A stretch of DNA of 64,000 bases from Roseiarcus sp963829505 (lineage in GTDB: Bacteria > Pseudomonadota > Alphaproteobacteria > Rhizobiales > Beijerinckiaceae), in contig CAWHIL010000005.1 of the NCBI GenBank assembly GCA_963829505.1, positions 124,001 through 188,000 of the forward strand, in the 5' to 3' direction. How positions within the stretch are numbered: position 1 is the first letter of the stretch; each line of letters starts with the position of its first letter. The notes under the pieces were generated by a model, which saw nothing but the letters and a program-made list of their open reading frames with translations, was not told the origin of the DNA and ran no database searches. Below are positions 6,833 through 15,757 of the stretch, in pieces. Both the position numbers and the translations under genes were made by a program.

Positions 6833-9800
6833 TCACGCCCCGCGTTCTCGAAGCGCCCGGGTCAGCGACACGTAGTCGGTTTTGCCGGAGCCGAGCACGG
6901 GGATCGCGTCGAGCACGACGATGGAGCCCGGCGCCATGATGGGAGATGCGCCCTTGATCTTCAGCCAGGCGTCAACTTCGGCTTTGGTCGCCCCTCTGTG
7001 GGTGGTGGCCAAAATCACGCGCTCGCCGCGCTTCGCGTCGGGGGCGGCGATGCAGGCGATCGGTTCGTCCGGCCACAGGCCCCAGAGCAGGTCCTCGATC
7101 GCGGCGAGCGAGATCAGTTCGCCGGCGAGCTTGGCGAAGCGCTTCGCCCGGCCCCGAATCGCAACGAACCCCTCGCCGTCGATGGCGACGATGTCGCCGG
7201 TGTCGTGCCATCCCCCCGCCGGCGGTTCCAGTTCGCCCGGATTGTCGGCGCGATAATAGCCGATCATGACGTTCGGCCCCCTGATGTGGAGCCGTCCGGC
7301 GCCCTCGATGCCGGGCACCGGCTCGAGGCGCGCCTCGACGTGGGGCATGAGCCGGCCGACCGTGCCGGGCCGGTTGAACATCGGCGCGTTGACGGCGACG
7401 ACGGGCGAGGCTTCGGTCACGCCGTAGCCCTCGAACATCGAGAGGCCGAACTTCTCCATGTAGACGCGGCGCGTCTCCGCTCTCAGCGCCTCGGCGCCGG
7501 CGATGACGTAGCGCACCGAGCGGAAGCCGTAGGCGTCGGCGTTGCGGGCGTAAGCGGAGAGAAACGTGTCCGTGCCGACGAGCACCGTCGCGCCGACGCG
7601 ATCGATCAGCTCGGGGATCTGCCGGTAGTGCAGCGGCGTCGGGTAGAGATAGACCCGCATCGAGGTCGTGAGCCCGAGGAGGGTGCCGGCGGTCAGGCCG
7701 AAGGAGTGAAACATCGGCAGCGGATTGAAGAAGATGTCGGAGAGGCGGAGGTCGTAGCGGGCGTCGACCTGGGCGACGTTGGCGAGGATGTTGGCGTGCG
7801 ACAGCGCGACGCCCTTGGGCGAGCCCTCCGTGCCCGAGGTGAAGAGCACGGCCGCCGGATCGTCCGGATCGGGCGTGGCGAAGGATCGTCCAGCCGTCAG
7901 CGCGGCGATGAGCTTGTCGCTGCGGGTGGCGCTCGCCCGCACGTCCTCGAGCCACACGATCTTGACGACCTTGCCGATCGCTTCGACCACGGCGCCGAGT
8001 TCCGCCTTTTCGACGAACGCCCGCGAGGTCAGGACGAGCCGGATCTCGGCCGTCTGGCAGGCGCTGACAAGATTGATCGGCCCCGAGGTGAAATTGAGCA
8101 TGGCGGCGACCCGGCCGCCCGCCTGCAGCGCCATGAAGGTGACGGCGGCGCCGGTCGCGTTCGGCAGCATGATTCCGACGATTTCGCCAGGCGCCGTGAT
8201 CGCGGCGATCTTGCGCGCCAGCACGCCGACGCCAATGCGGAACATGCGCATGGAGAGCGGACCGCCGAGCGGGTCCTGGACGACGATCCGCTTGAGGCCG
8301 TTCTTGCGCGCCTGCGCTTCGACCGCCTCGTGCAGGGTGCGGCGGATGTTGGACGTCTCAAAGACGGCGTCGGCCATGAGGTCGACGAGCGCCGCGCCCG
8401 CGGCCCGACGATGGGCGCGGCCGTCCGGAGCGTGGCCGATGGCGAGGCGCCGCGGCGGCAGTACGGTGACTTTGATTTTGGGGAAGAGCCGGCGGCCGCT
8501 GCGCGAGGCGTCGAGCCGCGAGAAGAGGCTCTGCTCGGCCCCTTCGATGCGCACCGGCGTCACCGGCGCCCCGGTCTTCTCGATCATCAGCGAGAGCGCT
8601 TCGAAGTCGCGCATCACGACCGGGGTCAGCGCCGCGCGCCCTTCGGGGAACACCGCGAGCGGCCGGCCGGCGCGCGCCGCCGCGACCACCGCGCGCCCGG
8701 TCAGCGCGCGGGCGGGATCGAAGGGCTGCTTTCCCGCAAACGCGAGAATGAGCCGCATCGGCCAGCGCTTCGCGGCGATGGGATCGATGGCGATGAGCGG
8801 CGGCTTCTCCATGATCGCGGTCAGGACGGCGGCGTCGAGGAACGACACATGGCTGACCGCGATCGCCGCACATTCGTGCGCTTGCGGCAAATTCTTCTCG
8901 CCCACCACCTCGAGACGATAGACGGTCTTCAGCAGAAGCCGCGTCGCGAAGCCCAGCGTATTCGCCGGCAGGTTGAGGAAGACGTAGGCCGCCGCGGCGA
9001 AATTGGCGAGGCCGAGGACGATCAGCGCGGCGGGCTCGCTCAAGCCCATCACCTGCAAAAGCAGCATGGTCGCGAGCGAGCCCGCGACCATCATGATGTA
9101 GTTCAGCGCATTGACCGCGCCGACCACCCGGGCGCGCCGGTCCTCGCCGGCCCAGGCCTGGATGGCGGCGAAGATCGGCACCACGAACAGGCCCGCCGCC
9201 AGCGAGAAGGCGAAGAGGTCGAAGGCGAGCCGAATCCCAAGCGCGCTCGTGAAGAATTCGCCGAGCGGGACTTCGCGGGCGGCGGGCGCGAGGCCGCTGG
9301 TCGCGAGGCCGAAGTCGATCAGGAAGAAAGCGAGGACGACGAGCAGCAGGGGCGCGGGCGCAAGTTCGATGCGCCCGTGCGACAGCGCAGCGGCCGCGAG
9401 CGCGCCGAGGGCGACGCCGACGGCGAAGATGAGGTTGACGCCGATTTCGACGTTCAAGCCCCCGCCGGCCCGCGCCTTGACGATCACGGGCACGAGCGAC
9501 AGCGCGACGAGCCCGACCGTCCAGAACCAGCTTGTCGCCAGCGCCGCCGCCCATTGGCGCCGGTCGGCGCGAAGCTCGCCGATGAGGCGCGAGGTGGAGG
9601 CGAAGACGTTGCGCTCGATCTTGAGGCCCGGCGCGCCGACGCCGGTCGGCGGGATGAGGCGCGCGGTCGCGTAGCAGGCCGCGGCGACCACCATCATCTG
9701 CGTGACGACGCCCGCCGTCGAGCGGCCGTCCGCCGCCGCAAGGCCGCCTGCGATCATGCCGCAGATGATGGCCGCGTAGGTCGCGCCCTCGACCAGCGCA

Positions 9801-10222
9801 TTGCCGGCGACGAGCTCCTCGCGCCGCAGGTGATCGGGGAGGATGCCGTATTTGATCGGCCCGAACAGGGCCGCGATGCAGCCGAGCCCGAAGAGGGCGA
9901 GATAGAGGAGGCCGAGCGAGGAGAAGGCGAGCCCGAGGGCCGCCACGAGCTGCACGCCAATCTCGGCGAGCTTCAGCCGGCGGGCGATCAGCGCCTTGTC
10001 GTTGGCGTCGGCGATCTCGCCGCCGAGCGCCGAGAGGGGGATCGCCGGCAGGACGAAGACGAGCGAGGCGACCAGGATCTTCATGGCTCCCCCCGTTTCG
10101 CCGAAGCGGAAGAGGATCAGCATCACCAGAAGATAGCGGACGAAATTATCGTTGAAGGCGGAGAGGAACTGGCACCAGAAGAGCGGCGCGAAGCGCCGCG
10201 AGGCCATCAGGCTGCGGAACAT
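6833..10222 (-). CDS. aas: LplT-Aas fusion: lysophospholipid transporter / 2-acyl-GPE acyltransferase / acyl-ACP synthetase
   Basis: A 1129-residue three-part protein for lysophospholipid recycling at the inner membrane. Residues 1-420 are an MFS transporter like LplT (FCQ..SAFNDNF start and about 12 hydrophobic segments). Residues 430-620 are a PlsC-type acyltransferase with H458 and D463 of the HX4D motif and FPEG at 525-528. Residues 640-1129 are an AMP-forming acyl ligase with the P-loop LFTSGTEGSPKG at 793-804 and a C-terminal GKTDY lysine. Escherichia coli keeps lplT and aas as neighbouring genes; the fused form is common in alphaproteobacteria. The frame is complete. Confidence 0.92.
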   Translation of the reverse strand: MFRSLMASRRFAPLFWCQFLSAFNDNFVRYLLVMLILFRFGETGGAMKILVASLVFVLPAIPLSALGGEIADANDKALIARRLKLAEIGVQLVAALGLAFSSLGLLYLALFGLGCIAALFGPIKYGILPDHLRREELVAGNALVEGATYAAIICGMIAGGLAAADGRSTAGVVTQMMVVAAACYATARLIPPTGVGAPGLKIERNVFASTSRLIGELRADRRQWAAALATSWFWTVGLVALSLVPVIVKARAGGGLNVEIGVNLIFAVGVALGALAAAALSHGRIELAPAPLLLVVLAFFLIDFGLATSGLAPAAREVPLGEFFTSALGIRLAFDLFAFSLAAGLFVVPIFAAIQAWAGEDRRARVVGAVNALNYIMMVAGSLATMLLLQVMGLSEPAALIVLGLANFAAAAYVFLNLPANTLGFATRLLLKTVYRLEVVGEKNLPQAHECAAIAVSHVSFLDAAVLTAIMEKPPLIAIDPIAAKRWPMRLILAFAGKQPFDPARALTGRAVVAAARAGRPLAVFPEGRAALTPVVMRDFEALSLMIEKTGAPVTPVRIEGAEQSLFSRLDASRSGRRLFPKIKVTVLPPRRLAIGHAPDGRAHRRAAGAALVDLMADAVFETSNIRRTLHEAVEAQARKNGLKRIVVQDPLGGPLSMRMFRIGVGVLARKIAAITAPGEIVGIMLPNATGAAVTFMALQAGGRVAAMLNFTSGPINLVSACQTAEIRLVLTSRAFVEKAELGAVVEAIGKVVKIVWLEDVRASATRSDKLIAALTAGRSFATPDPDDPAAVLFTSGTEGSPKGVALSHANILANVAQVDARYDLRLSDIFFNPLPMFHSFGLTAGTLLGLTTSMRVYLYPTPLHYRQIPELIDRVGATVLVGTDTFLSAYARNADAYGFRSVRYVIAGAEALRAETRRVYMEKFGLSMFEGYGVTEASPVVAVNAPMFNRPGTVGRLMPHVEARLEPVPGIEGAGRLHIRGPNVMIGYYRADNPGELEPPAGGWHDTGDIVAIDGEGFVAIRGRAKRFAKLAGELISLAAIEDLLWGLWPDEPIACIAAPDAKRGERVILATTHRGATKAEVDAWLKIKGASPIMAPGSIVVLDAIPVLGSGKTDYVSLTRALRERGA

Positions 10223-10321
10223 GGATAAAGGCGCCCCCTCCGCATGCGATTTCGCGGACCTAGGACGCCAGAAGCGGCGGCTGCGTCAAGCGGCGCCGGC
10301 TTCGGCCTCTCGGATTTCAGC

Positions 10322-11280
10322 CTATTGGATGAGGTAGCGGACGCCGATTCTCACCTGCTGCGAGACGTTGTGCTGCTTAAGCGACGTTCCCGTCTCGGAA
10401 TTGACGAGCGTCGTGGTGACGCCGCCGTTCAGGTAGCGGTAGCCGACGTCGATCAGTACGCTCGGGGTGAGCTGATAGCTGAATCCCGCCATCAAAGCCC
10501 AGGCGAAGCTCGCGGTCGTCGTGTTCAGCGTCCGGTTCCAGTTCTGCTGGGTGAAGGCGATCGGCGGCTGGGGGCTCAAGGGGTTGCCATAAACGTCGAC
10601 CCAGACCGGGGGAAAGCCGCCGGTCGGCGACAGGTTGGCGGCGTAAATCTGGCCGTTGGCCGTCTCGATATAGTTGACGGCGCCGTGGGTCGTGGTCGCC
10701 GCGAGGCCGACGCCGCCGCCGAGGTAGGGGGTGAAGCCGCTGAAACTTCCGAGGTCGAGGTAGCCGTTGGCGAGGACGTCGTTGGTGAATTGATGCGCGT
10801 GGGCGTCGCCGACGCAGGTGTCGTTGGGATTGTAGTAGTAGCCGAGCAGGATGGGGGTCTGGCCTTGGGTCGAGAGGCCCACGAGCTCGTAGGGGCAGAC
10901 GACGGTCGTGTAGCGGTTCGGACTGGGTCCGCTGCGGTAGTCCCAGGTCGCGTCGAACCGCAGGTAGTCGCTGAAGCGGTAGCCGAGGCCGAGCGTTCCG
11001 TCGAAGTCGGTGCTGCTTCCGTTCGCGCCGGTCGTCGCTGCCGCGAAGGGCGCCCGGTCCCCGGCGGGGCGGCGCTGATGAAGGAATAGGTCATCGTCGG
11101 CTGGTTGTCGAAGCTGACGCCGAGGTCGCCGCGCACGTACCAGTTGGAGCCGGTTTCGATGGCGGTCGGCGCCTCGGAGGCCGGCACGGTCGCGGGCGGG
11201 GCGACGCCGAAGAGATCGGCTGCGCTCGCCAGCGGCGCGATGAGGATGAACGCGAGAACGGCGGTCGTCGTACGCTTCAT
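10322..11280 (-). pseudogene. Outer-membrane beta-barrel (Omp25/31-like porin) gene with a frameshift
   Basis: Begins MKRTTTAVLAFILIAPLASA, a clear signal peptide, then NWYVRGDLGVSFDNQ, the first strand of an OmpA-like or Omp25/31 barrel. After SFISAAPPG the frame changes; the remaining protein (LGLGYRFSDYLRFDATWDY through YLGGGVGLA to a terminal QVRIGVRYLIQ) is in another frame and ends normally at 10322. A single missing base in the C/G runs at 11059-11069 explains it. The repaired protein would be about 318 residues with alternating barrel strands and a final aromatic/hydrophobic strand. Whether the shift is biological or an error is open. Confidence 0.8.
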
Positions 11281-11407
11281 GGGGCAGGGTCCCGGACGCT
11301 TTATGAAGCCGCCCGCGAACGGGCGGACTTGGCCCGGGAGCATTGGTCCTCAGGCTTGTCCGGAGCTTGTGCTTTTCGGGCGCGGCGCCTTTGGACGAAT
11401 GCGCGAC

Positions 11408-11517
11408 GCGTCCCTTCTCCCCGCACCTTGCGGGGAGAAGGTCAGGATGAGGGGCGGGTTGACGAGCCACGGCTCCCCACGCCCCTCACCCCGCTGACGC
11501 AGGGAGAGGGGAGAACG
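11408..11517. repeat. REP-like palindrome (family 2)
   Basis: Contains CTTCTCCCCGC...GCGGGGAGAAGG followed by CCCCTCACCCC...GGGAGAGGGGAGA. The same pair of motifs recurs at 1-100, 14971-15098, 28174-28291, 29509-29600 and 53682-53813, always between genes. It forms strong hairpins and may end transcription of the flanking genes. Confidence 0.8.
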
Positions 11518-11546
11518 GCGTTCTGATGCCGTGTCAATGCAATGCG

Positions 11547-12504
11547 CTAAAGCTTCATGGGCCCGTCCACGAAGGGCTGCGCTTCGAGAAAGCGCGCGAG
11601 GCGGGCGCCGAAGTCGCGCCGCGTCTGCGTCAGCCGCGGCCGGCCGCGGCGTCCCGCAGGCGCCGGCCCCGCCGCCCAGTCGGCCCAGGGCGAGGTTCTG
11701 AACCAGTCGCGGTAGCTCTCCGCGAAGCGCGCCTCGCCTTTCCAGCCGTCAGCCCATGGCTTCGGGGAATTGACGAAGTGCAGGACGATCGGATCGATCC
11801 GGCGCTCGAGGTCGAGGAGGAAGAAGTCGCCCATGAAATTGAAGCGCGGCGACAGCGGCGCGAAGCGGCCTTGAAGCGTCGCGTTCAGCGCGTCCTGCTC
11901 CATGAAGGCATAGCGCTCCGGCTCGTCGGCGAGCGCTTTCGTCACGCGCTCGGTCAGCTTCTCCTTCGCCCATGCGGCGCGGTCGATCGCCATCAGGCCG
12001 GCGTTGAAATAGGGCGTCGCGAGGTCGAGGCCGAGCTTTCGCCGCGAGCGGCGGAACATGCGCACAAGCGCGTCGTCCTCGCCCTTCATGTCCATGAGGA
12101 AGATCATGTCGTAGGCGGCGGCGAGCGGCCTGCCTTCGAGGTCGAAGCCGGCGAGACGCGACAGGCCCGGCCGGACGATCAGCATGTCCGAAATCGACGC
12201 TGACGATCCGCTCGACATGGGCGGGGAGGACGTCGGCGAGGAAGAGGCGGCGGAACACGGCGCGCGAGAAGCGGCCGCGGCCCGCGAGCGGGCTATCGTA
12301 ACGGGAGAAGTCGAGGGTGAGAAGCGTGATGCGCTCTCTCAGGCGCGGCGGCAGCCGGTCGAACCCCGGCGCCACGTCGGCAGGCTCGCAGACAAGGTAG
12401 ATGTCGTGGGGAAAGTCGGGCTCGGCGTCGATCAGGGAGGCGATGGCGCGGACGGCGGGCGGGAAGAAGGCGCGGTCGGGCGTGAAGCAGAAGGCGGCGC
12501 GCAA
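11547..12504 (-). pseudogene. Glycosyltransferase, family 8-like, with a frameshift
   Basis: The N-terminal half (MRAAFCFTPDRAFFPPAVRA, then HDIYLVCEPADV and RRLFLADVLPAHVERIVSVD) and the C-terminal half (SDMLIVRPGLSRL, DMIFLMDMKGEDDA, PYFNAGLMAID, EQDALNATLQGRF) lie in different frames. Removing one T from the TTT on the coding strand (12191-12193) gives VDSDMLIV, the DxD metal site expected for nucleotide-sugar transferases of the GT8/LgtC type. The repaired product is about 318 residues. The second DxD-like and final HFVNSPKPW (the usual H...KPW motif) are intact, supporting a functional enzyme. Acceptor unknown. Confidence 0.8.
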
Positions 12505-12610
12505 GATGGTCCCCCGAATCGCATGTGCCGCTGGAAACGGCCTCCTCTAACGGGAAACCGAAGGGTCGGATACAGGCGCCCGAGACGCGGGCGCCCGCAA
12601 CAAACACCCG

Positions 12611-12712
12611 CCTCGTCCTGAGGAGCGCTGCTTGCAGCGCGTCTCGAAGGACGTTCCATGGGACGCGAAACGTCCTTCGAGACGCCCGCTTCGCGGGCTC
12701 CTCGGGACGAGG
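12611..12712. repeat. Long REP hairpin (family 1)
   Basis: About 100 bases with outer arms CCTCGTCCTGAGGAGC / GCTCCTCGGGACGAGG and inner arms TCTCGAAGGACGT / ACGTCCTTCGAGA. Other copies lie at 18653-18762, 32953-33071, 50809-50911 and 55081-55199. It sits between the divergent glycosyltransferase and gloA genes. Confidence 0.9.
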
Positions 12713-12799
12713 TCGGTGTTGGCGACGACCGGCCCGCTGCAAATCGGCGCACGACCCGCTATGGTCCGGGCCAACGTTCTCGAAGGAGGCAGGCGCGCA

Positions 12800-13237
12800 A
12801 TGGAATATCTCCACACCATGATCCGCGTGACGGATCTCAAGGCCACCATCGCCTTCTTCGAACTCATGGGGTTCGTCGAGACGCGACGGATCGACAACGA
12901 CAAGGGCCGCTTCACCCTCGTCTTCCTCGCGGCCTCCGGCGACGTCGACGCGGCGCGCAAGGAGCAGGCGCCGCTCGTCGAACTCACCCACAACTGGGAC
13001 CCGGAGGCTTACGCGGGCGGGCGCAATTTCGGCCATCTCGCCTATCAGGTCGACGACATCTATGCGACCTGCAAGAAGCTCATGGACGCGGGCGTCGTCA
13101 TCAACCGGCCGCCGCGCGACGGCCACATGGCCTTCATCCGCACGCCCGACAATATCTCGATCGAGCTTCTGCAGAAGGGCGGCGCGCGCGCGGCGGCCGA
13201 GCCGTGGGCGTCGATGCAAAACACCGGCGTCTGGTGA
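12800..13237 (+). CDS. gloA: Lactoylglutathione lyase (glyoxalase I)
   Basis: 145-residue single-domain VOC metalloenzyme that isomerises the methylglyoxal-glutathione hemithioacetal to S-lactoylglutathione. It begins EYLHTMIRVTDLKATIAFF, with H5 as the first metal ligand, then VELTHNWDPEAY (Glu ligand), FGHLAYQVDD (His) and DNISIELLQK (Glu). A good GAAGGAGG ribosome binding site at 12782-12789 fixes the ATG at 12800. The frame is open upstream, but only across the REP hairpin. Cytoplasmic detoxification role. Confidence 0.93.
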   Translation: MEYLHTMIRVTDLKATIAFFELMGFVETRRIDNDKGRFTLVFLAASGDVDAARKEQAPLVELTHNWDPEAYAGGRNFGHLAYQVDDIYATCKKLMDAGVVINRPPRDGHMAFIRTPDNISIELLQKGGARAAAEPWASMQNTGVW

Positions 13238-13244
13238 CGTGCGT

Positions 13245-13634
13245 TGTAGGGCCGGGTCGCTGACCCGGCCTGCGCGCTCGACGAGCGCGCCTATACGTCC
13301 GGCGACCTCGCTTTGTAGGGCCGGGTCGCTGGCCCGGCCGGCGCGATCAGCGACCGCGCCTACACGTCCCTCGCTTTGTAGGGCCGGGTCGCTGACCCGG
13401 CCTGCGCGCTCGACGACCGCGCCTACACCTCCGGCGACCTCGCTTTGTAGGGCCGGGTCGCTGACCCGGCCTGCGCGCTCGACGACCGCTACTATACGTC
13501 CGGCGACCTCGCTTTGTAGGGCCGGGTCGGTGACCCGGCCTGCGCGCTCGACGAGCGCGCCTACACGTCCGGCGACCTCGCTTCGTAGGGCCGGGTCGGT
13601 GACCCGGCCTGCGCGCTCGACGAGCGCGCCTACA
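13245..13634. repeat. Six tandem TGTAG/CTACA double-hairpin units
   Basis: Six copies of a 50-51 base unit start at 13245, 13315, 13377, 13446, 13515 and 13584. Each opens with TGTAG, closes with CTACA (CTATA in copies 1 and 4, CGTAG start in copy 6), and holds two side-by-side palindromes: GGCCGGGTCGCTGACCCGGCC and GCGCGCTCGACGAGCGCGC. Units are separated by about 18 bases (CGTCCGGCGACCTCGCTT). Copies 3 and 4 have damaged second hairpins. The array fills the gap between gloA and the oxalate decarboxylase gene. Related units lie at 51437 and 51550. Confidence 0.93.
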
Positions 13635-13705
13635 CGGCGGGCCGGTTGACACCCGCCGCTGGGCGAGGAAACGTCCCGCGTCTGTGAACTCATCAGGGGG
13701 ACGGC

Positions 13706-14956
13706 ATGGACACGACACGACGGGGGATGCTCGCGGCGACCGCGGCCGGCGGGGCGGCGATCGCGGCGACGATCGCCAGGGGGGCGTCGTTCGGCAATCC
13801 GGACCTGCCGCCCGAGGGCGCGGTCAACGTCACCGATCCGCGGGCGCTGACGATCCCCGGGCCGCACGATGCGAACCTCGCCGGGCAGATGCCCGCCTTC
13901 CTCGATCCGCCGCCGACCGACGTCGGCAGCCTTCCCGAATTCTGGGCCTCGTTCAACCTCGCCCCGCGCCGCATCCAGGACGGCGGCTGGGGCCGTCAGG
14001 TGACGCAGGCGGATTTCGCCATCTCGAGCGAGATTTCCGGCGTCAATATGCGCCTCTCGGCGGGGGGAATCCGCGAACTGCATTGGCACCAGCAGGCCGA
14101 ATGGGCGATCATGACCTACGGTCATTGCCGCATCACCGTCCTCAATTCGCAAGGCCGCCCCTACGTCGCCGACGTCGCGGAGGGCGATCTCTGGTATTTC
14201 CCGTCCGGACTGCCGCACTCGCTGCAGGGGCTCGGGCCTGACGGCTGCGAATTCGTGCTCGCCTTCGACGACGGCGCATCGTCGGAATTCAGCACGCTGC
14301 TCTCGACCGAGTGGATGGCGCACACGCCCCCCGAGGTGCTGGCCAAGAATTTCGGCGTGCCCGCGGAGGCGTTCAAGAACATCCCGTTGCAGCAGCGCTG
14401 GATCTTCCAGGGCAAGGTTCCGGGTCCGCTTGCCGATGTCGAGGCGGCGATGGCGAGCGGGGCCGGCAAGCCGGAGTTCCCGTTCACCTTCTCGCTCGCC
14501 AACGCGCCGAAGGTCAGCGACAACCGCGGCGGCTACCTGCAGATCGCCGACAGCTCGAACTTCCGTGTCGCGAAGTCCGTCGCCGCCGGCCTCGTGACCA
14601 TCCACCCCGGCGCGCTGCGCACGATGCACTGGCACCCGAACGCCGACGAGTGGCAGTATTATCTCAAGGGCACGGGCCGGATGACCGTGTTCAACGCCGG
14701 CCCTTCCGCCAACACCGCCAATTTCCGCCCCGGCGACATCGGCTACGTCAAGAAGGGGCTCGGCCACTACATCGAGAACACCGGCGACGCCGACCTCGTA
14801 ATGCTCGCCGTCTTCCGCTCGCACAAGTACGAGGAAGTCATGTTCGCCGACTGGCTGGCGCATTCGCCGCCCGAGATGGTCGCCGCCACCTTCAACCTCG
14901 ATCCCGAGACGGTGGCGAAGTTCCCGAAGACCAACCCCGCCTTCATGCCGGAGTAG
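13706..14956 (+). CDS. Oxalate decarboxylase family bicupin, exported
   Basis: 416-residue bicupin that by family converts oxalate to formate and CO2 with Mn. Cupin 1 has H126, H128, E132 and H171 (ELHWHQQAEWAI, LPHSLQG); cupin 2 has H308, H310, E315 and H354 (MHWHPNADEW, GLGHYIEN), so both metal sites look complete. The lid that carries the catalytic Glu in Bacillus OxdC (SENST) is SEFST here (193-197): Glu is kept, Asn is Phe. The N-terminus TTRRGMLAATAAGGAAIAA is a twin-arginine-type signal, predicting folded export to the periplasm. Start at 13706 follows AGGGGGACGGC. No formyl-CoA or oxalate transport gene is adjacent. Confidence 0.88.
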   Translation: MDTTRRGMLAATAAGGAAIAATIARGASFGNPDLPPEGAVNVTDPRALTIPGPHDANLAGQMPAFLDPPPTDVGSLPEFWASFNLAPRRIQDGGWGRQVTQADFAISSEISGVNMRLSAGGIRELHWHQQAEWAIMTYGHCRITVLNSQGRPYVADVAEGDLWYFPSGLPHSLQGLGPDGCEFVLAFDDGASSEFSTLLSTEWMAHTPPEVLAKNFGVPAEAFKNIPLQQRWIFQGKVPGPLADVEAAMASGAGKPEFPFTFSLANAPKVSDNRGGYLQIADSSNFRVAKSVAAGLVTIHPGALRTMHWHPNADEWQYYLKGTGRMTVFNAGPSANTANFRPGDIGYVKKGLGHYIENTGDADLVMLAVFRSHKYEEVMFADWLAHSPPEMVAATFNLDPETVAKFPKTNPAFMPE

Positions 14957-14970
14957 GGCGGGCGTCGCTC

Positions 14971-15098
14971 TTACCCCCTCGCCCCGCGTCAGCGGGGAGA
15001 GGGCAGGGGTGAGGGGCGTGGGCGATTGGCCACCGCGGGCGCTCACCCCGCCCCTCATCCTGACCTTCTCCCCGCAAAGGGCGGGGAGAAGGGACGCC
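14971..15098. repeat. REP-like palindromes (family 2)
   Basis: CCCCGCGTCAGCGGGGAGAGG followed by a TTCTCCCCGC...GCGGGGAGAAGG hairpin, between the converging oxalate decarboxylase and phosphatase genes. It could serve as a terminator for both. Confidence 0.75.
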
Positions 15099-15104
15099 GC
15101 CGCT

Positions 15105-15683
15105 CTACCCCCCAGCGTTGATCCGCCGCCCGAGTTCGACCTCGCGCGCCCGGTCGAGTCCGATCATCGTCTCGCCGAGGTCGGGGCGCCGCTTCAGATG
15201 CGCGGCGTAGACGCCGCCGACAGCCTTCGTCAGGCGGCCGCCGCGTCCGAGGCGCTCGTCGGCGAATTCGGTCATCCTGAGGTTCGGCCACGCCTGCGGC
15301 CGGATCGCCAGCAGCCGCTGAACCAGCGCGTCCTCGCCGGCCTCGGGCAGCGCCTGCGCCAGCACCATCAGCATCGCCGCGGTCGAGCGCGAGACGCCCA
15401 TGTGGCAATGGATGAGCAGATGGCGGATGTCGCCCGCGTCGCGGGCGAAGCCGAGGATCGTCTCGACGTCGGACATTTCCGGCATCAGGACGCCGGGCCC
15501 GGGCGCGATCGCGTCGTGGAAACGGAGCGTCGCGCGCACATGTGGATCGTAGGCGGAGAAGGCGGTCGGCTCCGGCGTGCCGGGATCGAGGATCGAGAGC
15601 ACATGCGTCACATCGCTCGCGCCGTGCCCGTCGAGTTCGGCCAAACCGCAGATCGTCAGCGTGGAGAAAGAGAAATCGTTCAT
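15105..15683 (-). CDS. Protein-tyrosine/dual-specificity phosphatase
   Basis: 192-residue phosphatase with the P-loop HCHMGVSRS (C93 nucleophile, R99), the CX5R signature of cysteine phosphatases. The layout before it (SILDPGTPEP, FHDAIAP with a possible general-acid Asp) matches short bacterial PTP/DSP proteins found in rhizobia. The start at 15683 gives a normal length. The reading frame continues upstream into the coding region of the next gene only by chance. The target is unknown. Confidence 0.85.
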   Translation of the reverse strand: MNDFSFSTLTICGLAELDGHGASDVTHVLSILDPGTPEPTAFSAYDPHVRATLRFHDAIAPGPGVLMPEMSDVETILGFARDAGDIRHLLIHCHMGVSRSTAAMLMVLAQALPEAGEDALVQRLLAIRPQAWPNLRMTEFADERLGRGGRLTKAVGGVYAAHLKRRPDLGETMIGLDRAREVELGRRINAGG

Positions 15684-15757
15684 GGGCCCGCGCCTTAGCA
15701 CGAGTCGTGGGCCTCGGGTGTGACGATCCGGCGCCCAAGTCGTGGGCGCGGGAAACC

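Noticed and set aside
6998..10228. 1076-codon open frame on the plus strand
   Set aside because: It is the antisense shadow of aas, with an Arg/Asp/Gly-rich low-complexity translation and no domain.
13245..13634. Possible CRISPR array
   Set aside because: Repeats are 51-base double palindromes and the 18-base spacers are nearly identical to each other; there are no cas genes.
12293..15058. 921-codon open frame on the minus strand
   Set aside because: It runs through gloA, the hairpin array and the oxalate decarboxylase gene in antisense; the translation repeats the array and has no family motif.
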